From positions 186,001-250,000 of the forward strand of contig JAIXYZ010000002.1 of the NCBI GenBank assembly GCA_027489955.1: a stretch of 64,000 nt of DNA, in the 5' to 3' direction. Below the pieces are notes generated by a model. The model saw only the letters and a program-made list of their open reading frames with translations, did not search any database and was not told the DNA's origin. The number at the start of each line of letters is the position of its first letter. Position 1 is the stretch's first letter. Shown here in pieces: positions 55,335 to 64,000 of the stretch. The position numbers and the translations under genes are program-made. This stretch comes from Hyphomicrobiales bacterium. Lineage in GTDB: Bacteria > Pseudomonadota > Alphaproteobacteria > Rhizobiales > Beijerinckiaceae.

Positions 55335-56117
55335 TCAGCCCTGCTTGGCCGGCGCGGCGATGCCGGGAGCGTCGGTCACGCCCGCCAGCACCTCGGCGAC
55401 GTGGCGGACCTCGATAGCCTTGCCCTGGCGGGTCAGCTTGCCGGCCATGTTCATGAGGCAGCCGAGATCGCCCGCCAGCAGCACGTCCGGCTGCACGGCC
55501 GCGATATTGGCCGCCTTCTGCGTGACGATGGCGTCGGAGAGTTCGCCGTACTTGACGGCGAAGGTGCCGCCGAAGCCGCAGCACACGTCGGGATCGGCCA
55601 TCTCCACGAGGTCCAGTCCCTCGACCGTCGCCAGGAGCTGGCGCGGCTGGCCCTTGATGCCGAGTTCGCGCAGGCCCGAGCAGCTGTCGTGATAGGTGAC
55701 CTTGCGCGGGAAGGAGGCGGCGACGCGCTCCACCTTCATCACGTCCACCAGGAAGCTGACGAGCTCGTGGACCTTGGCGGAGAAGGCATTCGCGCGGCCC
55801 GCCATGTTGGGATCGCCGGCGAACAGCTCCGGATAGTGCCTCGCGACCATGCCCCCGCAGGAGCCGGACGGGACCACGACGTAATCGTAGGGCTCGAAGG
55901 CCGCGATCACCTGTTCGGCGAGGGCCCGCGCGGTCGCCCGGTCGCCGGAGTTGAAGGCCGGCTGCCCGCAGCAGGTCTGGGACGGAACGTCCACCTGGCA
56001 TCCGGCATCCTCGAGCAGCTTCACCGCCGCGAAGCCGACCGAGGGGCGCATGAGATCGACCAGGCAGGTGGCGAGCAGCGCGACGCGGGGCCGCTTCTCG
56101 GCAGGGTGTGCGGACAA
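55335..56117 (-). CDS. (Fe-S)-binding protein, LutA/GlcF-C-terminal type
   Basis: A 260-residue cytosolic protein with two CCG domains, each binding part of an Fe-S cluster: QTCCGQPAFNSG with GSCGG, and YHDSCSGLRELG with VCCGFGGTF. It resembles LutA/YkgE, part of an L-lactate-oxidising complex, but no LutB or LutC gene is adjacent. TTG 56117 is preferred: GGAGA lies six bases upstream and it gives the family N-terminus (MSAHPAEKRPRVALLATC). ATG 56162 would add 15 residues with no ribosome site. Confidence 0.85.
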   Translation of the reverse strand: MSAHPAEKRPRVALLATCLVDLMRPSVGFAAVKLLEDAGCQVDVPSQTCCGQPAFNSGDRATARALAEQVIAAFEPYDYVVVPSGSCGGMVARHYPELFAGDPNMAGRANAFSAKVHELVSFLVDVMKVERVAASFPRKVTYHDSCSGLRELGIKGQPRQLLATVEGLDLVEMADPDVCCGFGGTFAVKYGELSDAIVTQKAANIAAVQPDVLLAGDLGCLMNMAGKLTRQGKAIEVRHVAEVLAGVTDAPGIAAPAKQG

Positions 56118-56266
56118 GGAACGTCTCCACGAAACTGCCGGACGATTGCCGATGGGCGTCATGCTGGCAAGCCCGCTCATGCCTAGCGGCAACCGCAGAA
56201 TCTCGTTAGACCTTCGTCGTATTGATGCCGGCGGCATGCGGCTTGCCGCTCCAGGAGACAGCACTC

Positions 56267-57532
56267 GTGCATCTGCACCCGGAACGCGGCCAGGTCCTCG
56301 GCGAGGTCCATGCCCGCCCCTTCGTGCCCCTGAAGACGCCGGCCCGCCTCATCCATTTCGCGTTCATGACGGAGGCGGCCCATGCCGCGGCCGAGCATGC
56401 CCGTCTGTCGGCCTTCTGCCGCGCGCGCGGCAAGCCGGAGCCACAGCCCGGCGCCCGCTACCACCGGGTGGTACTGACCGATGCGAGCCTGCGCTGGGAG
56501 CAGCACAGCGAGTTCACCACCTATACCTGGGAGATCGCCGGGGGCGACGCCGGGCCGTTCCAGCGCCCGGCGGCCACGCTGACGGGACCGATGCGGGCGA
56601 TGGAGCAGCCCGGACCGCTCCTTGTGGCCGCCGATCTCCATCTCCTGCCCGGCGACAGGGCTCCCCCGGACCTGGAAACCCTGTTCGATCCGTCGTCCCT
56701 GGCCGCCTCGAGCGTCGACAAGGATGCGGCCATCGCCGCGACGGACTTCCAGCCGTGCAGCGACGGTTTCGTGCGGATCCTGGTTCTCGACAGGGGGCTG
56801 ACGCCGCCCCGCGCCGGAGCGCTCTGCCAGCGGCTCCTGGAAGTGGAGACCTACCGCACGCTGGCGCTCCTCGGCCTGCCGGAGGCGCAGCGCATCGCGC
56901 CGTCCGTGCGCGCGATCGAGGAGGCGCTGAACCGGATCGCGGGGGCGATGACCGCGACCGAGGGACTGGCCGCCGACAACGACCTTCTGGACGAGCTCAC
57001 CGCGCTTGCCGCCTCGCTGGAGGCGGATGCGGCGGTGTCCGGATACCGGTTCGGCGCCAGCCGCGCCTATGACGGCATCGTCTCCCAGCGGCTGGTCGCC
57101 ATCGGCGAGACCGTGCACGAGGGCCGCTCGACCATCGCCGCCTTCCTGAACCGGCGGATGGCGCCGGCGATGCGCACCTGCGCCATGCTGGAGGAACGGC
57201 AGGCGAACCTCTCGCGCAAGCTGACGCGCGCCGCCAACCTCCTGCGCACCCGCGTCGACGTCGCCATCGAGAAGCAGAACCGCGACCTTCTGGCGGCGAT
57301 GAACGAGCGCACGCGCCTGCAACTGCGCCTGCAGCAGACGGTGGAGGGGCTCTCCATCGCGGCCGTGTCCTATTACGTCGTCGGGCTGATCGGATATCTC
57401 CTGAAGGGCGCCAAGGATGCCGGGGCGCCGATCGAGCCGGGCCTGGCGACGGCGCTCTCGGTTCCGCTGGCGGTGCTGGCGGTCGCGGCCGTCGTACTGC
57501 GCATCCGGCGGCGGCACGCCGAGGGCGGCTGA
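56267..57532 (+). CDS. DUF3422-family membrane protein
   Basis: A 421-residue protein of the DUF3422 family. It opens with GEVHARPFVPLKTPARLIHF. The middle is largely helical with an extended coiled coil (AAMNERTRLQLRLQQTVEGL). Two C-terminal membrane helices end it (SIAAVSYYVVGLIGYLLKG and ALSVPLAVLAVAAVVL), so most of the protein faces the cytosol. GTG 56267 has AGGAG nine bases upstream; ATG 56225 would add 14 residues without a ribosome site. It lies between the LutA-like and glcD genes, in a region of 2-hydroxyacid oxidation. The function is unknown. Confidence 0.82.
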   Translation: MHLHPERGQVLGEVHARPFVPLKTPARLIHFAFMTEAAHAAAEHARLSAFCRARGKPEPQPGARYHRVVLTDASLRWEQHSEFTTYTWEIAGGDAGPFQRPAATLTGPMRAMEQPGPLLVAADLHLLPGDRAPPDLETLFDPSSLAASSVDKDAAIAATDFQPCSDGFVRILVLDRGLTPPRAGALCQRLLEVETYRTLALLGLPEAQRIAPSVRAIEEALNRIAGAMTATEGLAADNDLLDELTALAASLEADAAVSGYRFGASRAYDGIVSQRLVAIGETVHEGRSTIAAFLNRRMAPAMRTCAMLEERQANLSRKLTRAANLLRTRVDVAIEKQNRDLLAAMNERTRLQLRLQQTVEGLSIAAVSYYVVGLIGYLLKGAKDAGAPIEPGLATALSVPLAVLAVAAVVLRIRRRHAEGG

Positions 57533-57661
57533 GGTCCCGATCGGGTTGCGGCATCCGCGCGCGGCGGACCAGCCTATCCGCCTATGGCCCGGCAGGCCCG
57601 CTTGGGCCTAATCTGTCGCCGCAACGGCCTCGTTTCGAGAAGGCCGGCCGGAGGCCTGACC

Positions 57662-59098
57662 ATGTCGACCATCGCCTTCCCCACGCCGGATCCCGGGATC
57701 CTCGCGCGGCGCGACGGGATCGTCGCCGGCCTGCGGGCCATCCTGCCGCGGGACGCCGTGATCGACAGCGAGGACGAGCGCCGCGCCTTCGAGACCGACG
57801 CGCTGACCGCGTACCGCCGGATGCCGCTTGCGGTCGTGCTGCCCTCCACCACGGCGGAGGTCTCGGCCGTGCTCGCCTTCCTCAACCGCGAGGGCGTGCG
57901 GATCGTGCCGCGCGGCGCCGGGACGTCCCTGGCGGGCGGGGCGATCCCGCAAGAGGACGCGGTCGTCGTCGGCCTGTCCAAGATGAACCGCATCCTGGAC
58001 GTGAACCTCTCCGACCGCACGATGCGCGTGGAGGCGGGCGTCACCAACCTCGCAATCACCGCCGCGGTCGCGCATGAAGGCTTCTTCTACGCGCCCGACC
58101 CATCCTCGCAGCTCGCCTGCACCATTGCCGGCAACATCGCGATGAATTCCGGCGGCGCCCATTGCCTGAAATACGGGGTGACGACCAACAATATCCTGGG
58201 TGTCACGCTGGTCCTGCTCGACGGCACGGTCGTGGAGATCGGCGGGGATGCGCTGGACGCGCCCGGCTACGATCTCCTCGGCCTGATCTGCGGCTCGGAA
58301 GGCCAGCTCGGCATCGTCACGGAAGCGACCGTCCGCATCCTGCGGCAGGCGGAGGGCGCGCGGCCGGTCCTGTTCGGATTTTCCACGAGCGAGGAGGCGG
58401 GCGCGGCGGTCGCCGCCATCATCGGGGCGGGCATCGTCCCGGTGGCGATGGAGTTCATGGACAAGCCGGCCATCGAAATCTGCGAGGCTTTCGCCAAGGC
58501 GGGCTACCCGCTCGACGTGGAGGCGCTGCTGATCATCGAGGTCGAGGGCTCGGACGCGGAGATGGACGCCGCGCTCGCCCGGATCGTCGAGATCGCCCGT
58601 CGCCACGGCGTGAAGACGGTGAAGGAATCGAAATCGGCCATGGAGACCGCCGCCATCTGGAAGGGGCGCAAGTCGGCCTTCGGCGCCACGGGTCGCATCG
58701 CCGACTATATCTGCATGGACGGCACGATCCCCACCGGGCAGCTCCCGCTCGTGCTGCGCCGGATCGACGAGATCGTGAAGGGGCACGGGCTGCGCGTCGC
58801 CAACGTCTTCCATGCCGGCGATGGCAACCTGCACCCGCTCATCCTCTACAATTGCAACGATCCCAACGAGGCGGCGCGCGCCGAGGAGGCGGGCAACGAC
58901 ATCCTGAAACTGTGCGTGGAGGTCGGCGGCTGCCTCACCGGCGAGCACGGCGTCGGCATCGAGAAGCGCGACCTGATGCGCCACCAGTTCAACGAGGACG
59001 ACCTTGCCCAGCAGATGCGGGTGCGGGCCGTGTTCGACCCGGCCTGGCTGATGAACCCGGCCAAGGTCTTCCCCCTCGACGGGCGGGTGGCGGCGTGA
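57662..59098 (+). CDS. glcD: Glycolate oxidase FAD subunit
   Basis: A 478-residue FAD-linked oxidase subunit that oxidises glycolate (and often D-lactate) to glyoxylate. The FAD-binding part has PRGAGTSLAGGAIPQEDAV, then AGNIAMNSGGAHCLKYG; the C-terminal cap includes NVFHAGDGNLHPLI and GEHGVGIEKRDLM. GGAGG lies 7 bases before the ATG. It is followed by glcE and glcF on the same strand; together they feed electrons to quinone at the inner membrane. Confidence 0.96.
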   Translation: MSTIAFPTPDPGILARRDGIVAGLRAILPRDAVIDSEDERRAFETDALTAYRRMPLAVVLPSTTAEVSAVLAFLNREGVRIVPRGAGTSLAGGAIPQEDAVVVGLSKMNRILDVNLSDRTMRVEAGVTNLAITAAVAHEGFFYAPDPSSQLACTIAGNIAMNSGGAHCLKYGVTTNNILGVTLVLLDGTVVEIGGDALDAPGYDLLGLICGSEGQLGIVTEATVRILRQAEGARPVLFGFSTSEEAGAAVAAIIGAGIVPVAMEFMDKPAIEICEAFAKAGYPLDVEALLIIEVEGSDAEMDAALARIVEIARRHGVKTVKESKSAMETAAIWKGRKSAFGATGRIADYICMDGTIPTGQLPLVLRRIDEIVKGHGLRVANVFHAGDGNLHPLILYNCNDPNEAARAEEAGNDILKLCVEVGGCLTGEHGVGIEKRDLMRHQFNEDDLAQQMRVRAVFDPAWLMNPAKVFPLDGRVAA

Positions 59099-59138
59099 GC
59101 GCGGCCCCCGGCGCCCTTGCGCGGACTACGAGGCGCGG

Positions 59139-60323
59139 ATGACGATCCTTCACCAGCCCGGGACCGAAGCCGAGGCCGCGACCATCGTCGCCGACGCCGC
59201 CGCGGCGCGCCGGCCGCTCCTCGTCCAGGGCAACGGCACCAAGGCGGCGCTGGGCCGTCCGGTCCAGGCCGAGGCCATATTGTCGGCGCGCCGGCTGGAC
59301 GGCATCACGCTGTACGAGCCGTCCGAAATGGTGATCGCCGCCAGGGCCGGGACGCCGCTTGCCGCGATCGAGGCGGCGCTCGCGGCCCATGGCCAGATGC
59401 TGCCCTTCGAGCCGATGGACTACCGCCCCCTGCTGGGCTCGCAGGGCGAGCCGACCATCGGCGCCGTCGCCGCCTGCAACCTGTCAGGTCCGCGCCGGAT
59501 CATGGCGGGCGCGGCGCGGGACAGCCTGATCGGCGTGCGCTTCGTCAACGGACGCGGCGAGGCGGTGAAGTCCGGCGGGCGGGTGATGAAGAACGTCACG
59601 GGGCTCGACCTCGTGAAGCTGATGGCGGGCTCGTTCGGCACGCTCGGCTTCCTGACGGAGGTGACGTTCAAGGTCCTGCCCCGGCCTGAGACCGAGGCGA
59701 CGCTCGTCCTGCTGGGACTGGCGGAGCGGGAGGCGGTGGCGGCCATGTCCGCCGCGCTCGGCTCGCCCTTCGAGGTCTCGGGCGCCGCCCACCTGCCGGA
59801 GGGACCGGAAGGGCCCGCGCGCACCTTCATCCGGATCGAGAATTTCGCGGCGTCGGTGGACTACCGGATCGGCGAGCTGAGGACGATCGCCGGCGCGGCC
59901 CGGACGGAGACGCTGGAGCGGGAGGCCTCCGCCGGGCTCTGGTCCTCCATCCGCGACGCCCGGCCGCTCGCCGCCCCCACCGAGCGGGCGATCTGGCGCA
60001 TCGCGGTCGCCCCTTCCCGGGCCGCGGACCTCGTCGCGGGATTGCGGCGGCGCTTGGCGCTGGAGGCGCTCTACGACCTCGGCGGAAGCCTCGTCTGGCT
60101 GGCGGTGCCGCCGGAGGACGATGCGGGCGCGGCCGCGATCCGCGCCGCCGTGCGCAGCGCGCGGGGCCATGCGATGCTGGTGCGCGCACCCGAGCCCGTG
60201 CGCGCGGCCATCGACGTGTTCGATCCCCAGAGCCCGGCCGTCCAGGCGATCCAGGCGCGGATCAAGGCGGCCCACGATCCGGCGGGAATCCTCTCGCCGG
60301 GGCGGATGTATGCGGGGATGTGA
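59139..60323 (+). CDS. glcE: Glycolate oxidase FAD-binding subunit
   Basis: A 394-residue FAD-binding protein with the typical two-part p-cresol-methylhydroxylase fold: LLVQGNGTKAALG, then GSQGEPTIGAVAACNLSGPR and GGRVMKNVTGLDLVKLMAGSFGTLGF. It is shorter than GlcD, as usual. It lies 40 bases after glcD and 6 bases before glcF, so all three subunits are probably made together. Confidence 0.95.
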   Translation: MTILHQPGTEAEAATIVADAAAARRPLLVQGNGTKAALGRPVQAEAILSARRLDGITLYEPSEMVIAARAGTPLAAIEAALAAHGQMLPFEPMDYRPLLGSQGEPTIGAVAACNLSGPRRIMAGAARDSLIGVRFVNGRGEAVKSGGRVMKNVTGLDLVKLMAGSFGTLGFLTEVTFKVLPRPETEATLVLLGLAEREAVAAMSAALGSPFEVSGAAHLPEGPEGPARTFIRIENFAASVDYRIGELRTIAGAARTETLEREASAGLWSSIRDARPLAAPTERAIWRIAVAPSRAADLVAGLRRRLALEALYDLGGSLVWLAVPPEDDAGAAAIRAAVRSARGHAMLVRAPEPVRAAIDVFDPQSPAVQAIQARIKAAHDPAGILSPGRMYAGM

Positions 60324-60329
60324 GGACCG

Positions 60330-61688
60330 ATGCAGACCAATTTCGCGCCCGAGGCCCTCGCCGATCCCGCCATCGCGACCTCCGAGACGATCCTGCGGTC
60401 CTGCGTGCATTGCGGGTTCTGCACGGCGACCTGCCCGACCTACCTGACGCTCGGCGACGAGCTCGACAGTCCGCGCGGGCGCATCTACCTCATCAAGGAC
60501 ATGCTGGAGGGCGGAAAGCCCGCCTCCCCCGAGGTGGTCAAGCATATCGACCGCTGCCTCTCGTGCCTGGCATGCATGACGACCTGCCCGTCCGGCGTCC
60601 ACTACATGCACCTCGTCGACCACGCGCGGGCCTATATCGAGGCGACCTACCGGCGGCCTTGGCACGACCGGCTGATGCGCGCGGTGCTGGCGGCGATCCT
60701 GCCCTATCCCGGGCGTTTCCGCCTGGCGCTGGGGGCGGCCCGGCTCGGGCGCCCCTTCGCGGCGCTGGCGGGCGCGGTGCCGCTCCTCGGCCCGCGGCTG
60801 AAGGCGATGCTGGAACTGGCGCCCGCCGCGCTTCCCCCATCTCCGCGCCAGACGCTGCGCCGCTTCCCCGCGGACGGGCCGCGCCGGGGTCGCGTCGCCC
60901 TGCTTTCCGGATGCGCCCAGCAGGTGCTCGACCCCGGGATCAACGCCGCCACGATCCGCGTCCTCAACCGCCACGGGGTCGAGGTGGTGGTGCCCGAGGG
61001 CGAAGGCTGCTGCGGCGCGCTGGTCCACCATATGGGCCGGGAGGGCGAGAGCCACGGGCAGGCGGCGCGCAACATCGCGGCGTGGACCCGCGAGATCGAG
61101 GGCGATGGGCTCGATGCCATCATCGTGACCACGTCCGGCTGCGGCACCACGGTGAAGGATTACGGCTTCATGTTCCGGGAGGATCCGCGCTGGGCGGACC
61201 GCGCGGCGCGGGTAGCGGGGCTGGCCAGGGACGTCACCGAATATCTCGCGACGCTGGAGCTGCTCCCCGCCCTGCGGCCGGGCTTTTCCGTCACCTACCA
61301 TTCGGCCTGCTCGATGCAGCATGGACAGAAGATCACCGACGGGCCCAAGAAGCTGCTGAAATCGCTTGGCTTTGCGGTCAAGGACGTGCCGGAGGGACAC
61401 ATCTGCTGCGGCTCGGCGGGCGTCTACAACATCATGCAGCCGGAGATCGCCGGCGCCCTGCGCGAGCGCAAGGTCGGCAATATCGAGAAGACCCGGCCCG
61501 AGGTGATCGCGGCCGGCAATATCGGATGTATGACGCAGATCGGCAAAGGCTTCGCCGATCGCGGCCGCGCGGTGCCGATCGTCCACACGGTGGAACTGAT
61601 CGACTGGGCGACGGGCGGGCCGCTGCCGGCGGCTTTGGCGGGCGCGGACGTGATGCTTCAAGCCCCGCAGGCGGCAGGCGCGACCTGA
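60330..61688 (+). CDS. glcF: Glycolate oxidase iron-sulfur subunit
   Basis: A 452-residue protein carrying two 4Fe-4S ferredoxin motifs, C25-x2-C28-x2-C31-x3-C35 and C76-x2-C79-x2-C82-x3-C86, followed by two CCG domains (EGCCGALVHH and HICCGSAGVYN, with SACSMQHGQ). It passes electrons from GlcD/GlcE to the membrane. The start ATG 60330 lies 6 bases after the glcE stop with GAGG just before it. Confidence 0.95.
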   Translation: MQTNFAPEALADPAIATSETILRSCVHCGFCTATCPTYLTLGDELDSPRGRIYLIKDMLEGGKPASPEVVKHIDRCLSCLACMTTCPSGVHYMHLVDHARAYIEATYRRPWHDRLMRAVLAAILPYPGRFRLALGAARLGRPFAALAGAVPLLGPRLKAMLELAPAALPPSPRQTLRRFPADGPRRGRVALLSGCAQQVLDPGINAATIRVLNRHGVEVVVPEGEGCCGALVHHMGREGESHGQAARNIAAWTREIEGDGLDAIIVTTSGCGTTVKDYGFMFREDPRWADRAARVAGLARDVTEYLATLELLPALRPGFSVTYHSACSMQHGQKITDGPKKLLKSLGFAVKDVPEGHICCGSAGVYNIMQPEIAGALRERKVGNIEKTRPEVIAAGNIGCMTQIGKGFADRGRAVPIVHTVELIDWATGGPLPAALAGADVMLQAPQAAGAT

Positions 61689-61739
61689 GGGTGTGCGACG
61701 CCGGACGCTTTGCCGAAGCGGCCCGAACTGCGCTAGAGC

Positions 61740-63866
61740 ATGGATTCTGACGGACCCTTCCTGTCCCGCCCGGTGCCCTGCATGCTCCAGCTCAGCCTGA
61801 TCGTCGCGGCCTATTCCCTGGCCGCCCTCGCCGGCCTCGCGGCGGGGGGGAGTTTCGCGCCCTATTACCTGCCCATCTCCGGCCTGTTCCTCGCCGCGGT
61901 GCTCTGGCAGGCGCGCACGATCTCGAAGTTCCTGCGGATCTTCGTGGCCATGTACGCGCTGGGCTTCCTCCTGCTCGCCAGCGGCACGATCGGCTCCGGC
62001 CTCGGCATCCTGCCCCAGACCATCACCGCCCTCCTGCCGCCGCCCTTCATGGCGAGCGCGTCGGCGGTCTTCGCGCTCATCGTCCTCCTCATCTCGCGGC
62101 TGAAGGTCATCCGTACGATCACGGCGCTGGCCGATCCGTTCTTCGAATCGAAGGAGCCCGCGACGCTGCGGATCTGGCGGTTCGGCCATATCCGCGGCGG
62201 CGAGGGCCGCATCGGGGCGATGCTGCTGGGGCTCATCATCGCCATCAACTTCTTCCAGGTGGCGATGCAGATCCGCCTGAACCTCTGGTACCGCGACCTG
62301 TTCAACGCCTTCGAGCAGAAGGACGTGTCGGCCTTCTGGGTCCAGCTCCTCTGGATCTTCGTGCCGCTGGCGACGGTCTGGATCACCGTCGCGATCTTCG
62401 AGGTGCTGGTCTACGACGTGGCGCGCATGCGCTGGCGCTCGTGGATGACCGAGCGCTACGTGGCGCGGTGGATGTCCAACGGCACCCATTACCGCATGCA
62501 GACGCTGGGCCTGGATGCCGACAACCCCGACCAGCGCATCCAGACCGACATCAACGTCTTCCTGACCCGCACCATCGATCTGTCGACGCAGCTCCTGTCG
62601 CAGGCCGCGACGCTCGTGTCGTTCACGGTCGTGCTGTGGATGCTGTCGAAGGACTTCACCCTGCCGGGCACGTCCATCGCCGTGCCGGGTTTCCTGGTCT
62701 GGCTCGCCATCGGCTACGCGGTGATCGGCACCTGGCTCACCCACGTCATCGGCAAGCCGCTCATCGGCCTCGACTTCCGGCAGGAGAAGGTGGAAGCCGA
62801 CTTCCGCTTCTCGCTGGCGCGCCTGCGCGAATATGGCGAGCAGGTCGCCCTGATGCGCGGCGGCGAGGCCGAGCGGGAGCGGCTCGGCGGCTCCTTCGGC
62901 GCGGTGGTGACCAACTATTACCAGATCCTGCGCCGGCGCATGAAGATCATCGGCTTCACGGCCTCCTACAGCCAGGCGAGCGTGATCTTCCCGTATCTCG
63001 TCGCCGGTCCCTACTATTTCATCGGGCAGCTCACGCTCGGGCAGCTTCAGCAGACGGTCAGCGCCTATAGCCGCGTGGACACGGCGATGTCGTTCTTCGT
63101 GAACGCCTATACCACGCTGGCGGCCTACAAGGCGGTGGTGGACCGCCTGACGACCTTCAACATCGCGATGGCCGGGGCCGAGACCTCGCGCGGCCACCAG
63201 TCCAGCGTCTCGCTGGGCCGCCATGGCTCGCGCGACCTCGCGGTCCGCGACCTGACGCTGGGGCTGCCCGACGGCCGGCCGCTCCTGGGCATTCCCTCCA
63301 TGCTGCTGAAGCGCGGGGAGAGCGCGCTGATCACCGGGCCTTCGGGCTCGGGCAAGTCGACGCTGCTGCGCGCGATCGGGGGCATCTGGCCCTATGGCCG
63401 GGGCGACGTCCTGGTCCCGGAAGGCGACAGCGTGCTGGTCCTGCCCCAGCGCCCCTATGTGCCGATGGGCACGCTGCGCACGGCAGTGGCCTATCCGGGC
63501 CTGTCGGACGCCTATGCCGACGCCGACATCCGGGCGGCGCTGGAAGCCGCGCGCCTGCCCCATCTGGCGGACCGGCTCGACGAGGAGAATGCCTGGGCCC
63601 GCACGCTCTCGCTCGGCGAGCAGCAGCGGCTGGCCGTGGCGCGCGCAATCCTGGCCAAGCCGGACTGGCTCTTCCTGGACGAGGCGACGGCGGCCCTGGA
63701 CGAGCCGACCGAGGAGGCGATCTACGCGGTGCTGAAGCGCGAGCTGCCGGACGCCACGATCGTGTCCATCGGCCATCGCTCCACGCTTCTGGCGATGCAC
63801 GACCGGCGCATCGAGATGCGCGCCGACGGTCAGACCTTCACGCTGGGCGAGACGGCGCCCGCCTGA
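61740..63866 (+). CDS. ABC transporter ATP-binding/permease protein, BacA/SbmA type
   Basis: A 708-residue fused transporter of the ABC_membrane_2 (BacA/SbmA/YddA) group. The N-terminal half has several helices with the family segments INFFQVAMQIRLNLWYRDLF and AFEQKDVSAFW. The ATPase has Walker A GPSGSGKST, signature LSLGEQQRL and Walker B FLDEATAALDE. Such proteins export or import peptides or very-long-chain lipids. It lies 51 bases after glcF but is probably a separate unit. In-frame start ATG 61740 lacks a clear ribosome site, so a later methionine (MLQLSLIV, residue 15) is possible. Confidence 0.9.
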   Translation: MDSDGPFLSRPVPCMLQLSLIVAAYSLAALAGLAAGGSFAPYYLPISGLFLAAVLWQARTISKFLRIFVAMYALGFLLLASGTIGSGLGILPQTITALLPPPFMASASAVFALIVLLISRLKVIRTITALADPFFESKEPATLRIWRFGHIRGGEGRIGAMLLGLIIAINFFQVAMQIRLNLWYRDLFNAFEQKDVSAFWVQLLWIFVPLATVWITVAIFEVLVYDVARMRWRSWMTERYVARWMSNGTHYRMQTLGLDADNPDQRIQTDINVFLTRTIDLSTQLLSQAATLVSFTVVLWMLSKDFTLPGTSIAVPGFLVWLAIGYAVIGTWLTHVIGKPLIGLDFRQEKVEADFRFSLARLREYGEQVALMRGGEAERERLGGSFGAVVTNYYQILRRRMKIIGFTASYSQASVIFPYLVAGPYYFIGQLTLGQLQQTVSAYSRVDTAMSFFVNAYTTLAAYKAVVDRLTTFNIAMAGAETSRGHQSSVSLGRHGSRDLAVRDLTLGLPDGRPLLGIPSMLLKRGESALITGPSGSGKSTLLRAIGGIWPYGRGDVLVPEGDSVLVLPQRPYVPMGTLRTAVAYPGLSDAYADADIRAALEAARLPHLADRLDEENAWARTLSLGEQQRLAVARAILAKPDWLFLDEATAALDEPTEEAIYAVLKRELPDATIVSIGHRSTLLAMHDRRIEMRADGQTFTLGETAPA

Positions 63867-63901
63867 GCGGCGCGGCGTCTGCCGGCCTTAAAAATCAGGT
63901 A

Positions 63902-64000
63902 TCAAAGCGTCCGCTCGAAGCGCAGCGTCGCGCCGCGCTCGGTCTTCAGGATGAGGGCGCCCTGGTCGAAGCCCCAGCTGTCGGTCGCCCGCAGCGCCGT
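63902..64000 (-). CDS. 3' end of an unidentified gene, possibly a META/Inh-like protein
   Basis: The minus strand has an open frame of 32 residues from the window edge to TGA at 63902, ending TERGATLRFERTL. The segment DSWGFDQGALILKTERG resembles the beta-strand core of META or protease-inhibitor Inh domains, but this is weak. It is convergent with the ABC transporter, 35 bases between stops. The rest lies outside the window. Confidence 0.5.
   Translation of the reverse strand, partial: TALRATDSWGFDQGALILKTERGATLRFERTL

Noticed and set aside
59484-63800. An open frame of 1438 codons on the minus strand across glcE, glcF and the ABC transporter
   Set aside because: It crosses three well-supported plus-strand genes and reads as low-complexity arginine/histidine-rich sequence with no recognisable fold.

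Overview
The window is very GC-rich, densely coded chromosomal DNA from an alphaproteobacterium, most likely a Hyphomicrobiales (Rhizobiales) member. The pointers are a cbb3 oxidase next to an FnrL-type regulator, a PodJ/SEL1-type polar protein, an AsnC-hppD pair, TSUP plus TIGR02186, dispersed palindromic repeats of rhizobial type, and many GTG/TTG starts. The genus cannot be fixed from sequence alone. I see no rRNA, tRNA, CRISPR array, IS element, prophage or replication origin.

Layout. 1-4.2 kb is a low-oxygen island: the start of ccoN, an Fe-S FNR-type regulator, a GNAT-like gene, hemN and a 130-residue unknown gene, with four good FNR boxes. 4.2-6.3 kb holds an AsnC regulator divergent from hppD and a Rieske ferredoxin. 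6.3-6.7 kb is repeat DNA and the only gene-free stretch above 300 bases. 6.7-10.2 kb is prfC-uup, two translation-related genes overlapping by one base. 10.4-13.7 kb pairs a membrane GGDEF-EAL protein with a convergent crotonase that resembles the DSF synthase RpfF. 13.9-18.8 kb is a TRAP transporter (dctPQM) with a D-glutamate cyclase-like gene and a LysR regulator.

18.9-25.3 kb holds a phosphoesterase, a DUF2256 protein, a GT21 glycosyltransferase, an LpxH-like hydrolase, polyphosphate kinase and a fumarylacetoacetate hydrolase-family enzyme. 25.3-31 kb holds an unknown coiled-coil membrane protein, a SorC regulator, two small unknown proteins, an AbrB permease, an aminotransferase and mscL. 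31.2-34.7 kb is a single 1173-residue symporter-hybrid histidine kinase. 34.8-42.9 kb is a fatty-acid beta-oxidation region: TetR regulator, HCCA-isomerase-like protein, thioesterase, FadJ-like protein, thiolase, acyl-CoA dehydrogenase and a MerR regulator.

43.1-48.4 kb carries the PodJ/SEL1-like protein and the TSUP-TIGR02186 pair. 48.4-55.2 kb is a LysR regulator divergent from a complete oligopeptide-type ABC transporter operon. 55.3-61.7 kb is glycolate/lactate oxidation (a LutA-like protein, a DUF3422 protein, glcDEF). 61.7-63.9 kb is a BacA/SbmA-type ABC exporter. The last 99 bases are the end of an unidentified gene.

The strongest leads are the putative DSF-type signal synthase next to a membrane c-di-GMP enzyme, the FNR boxes that draw an unknown gene into the microaerobic regulon, and the TRAP/D-glutamate-cyclase cluster. 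All functional calls rest on reading motifs and recalled families; no database search was run.
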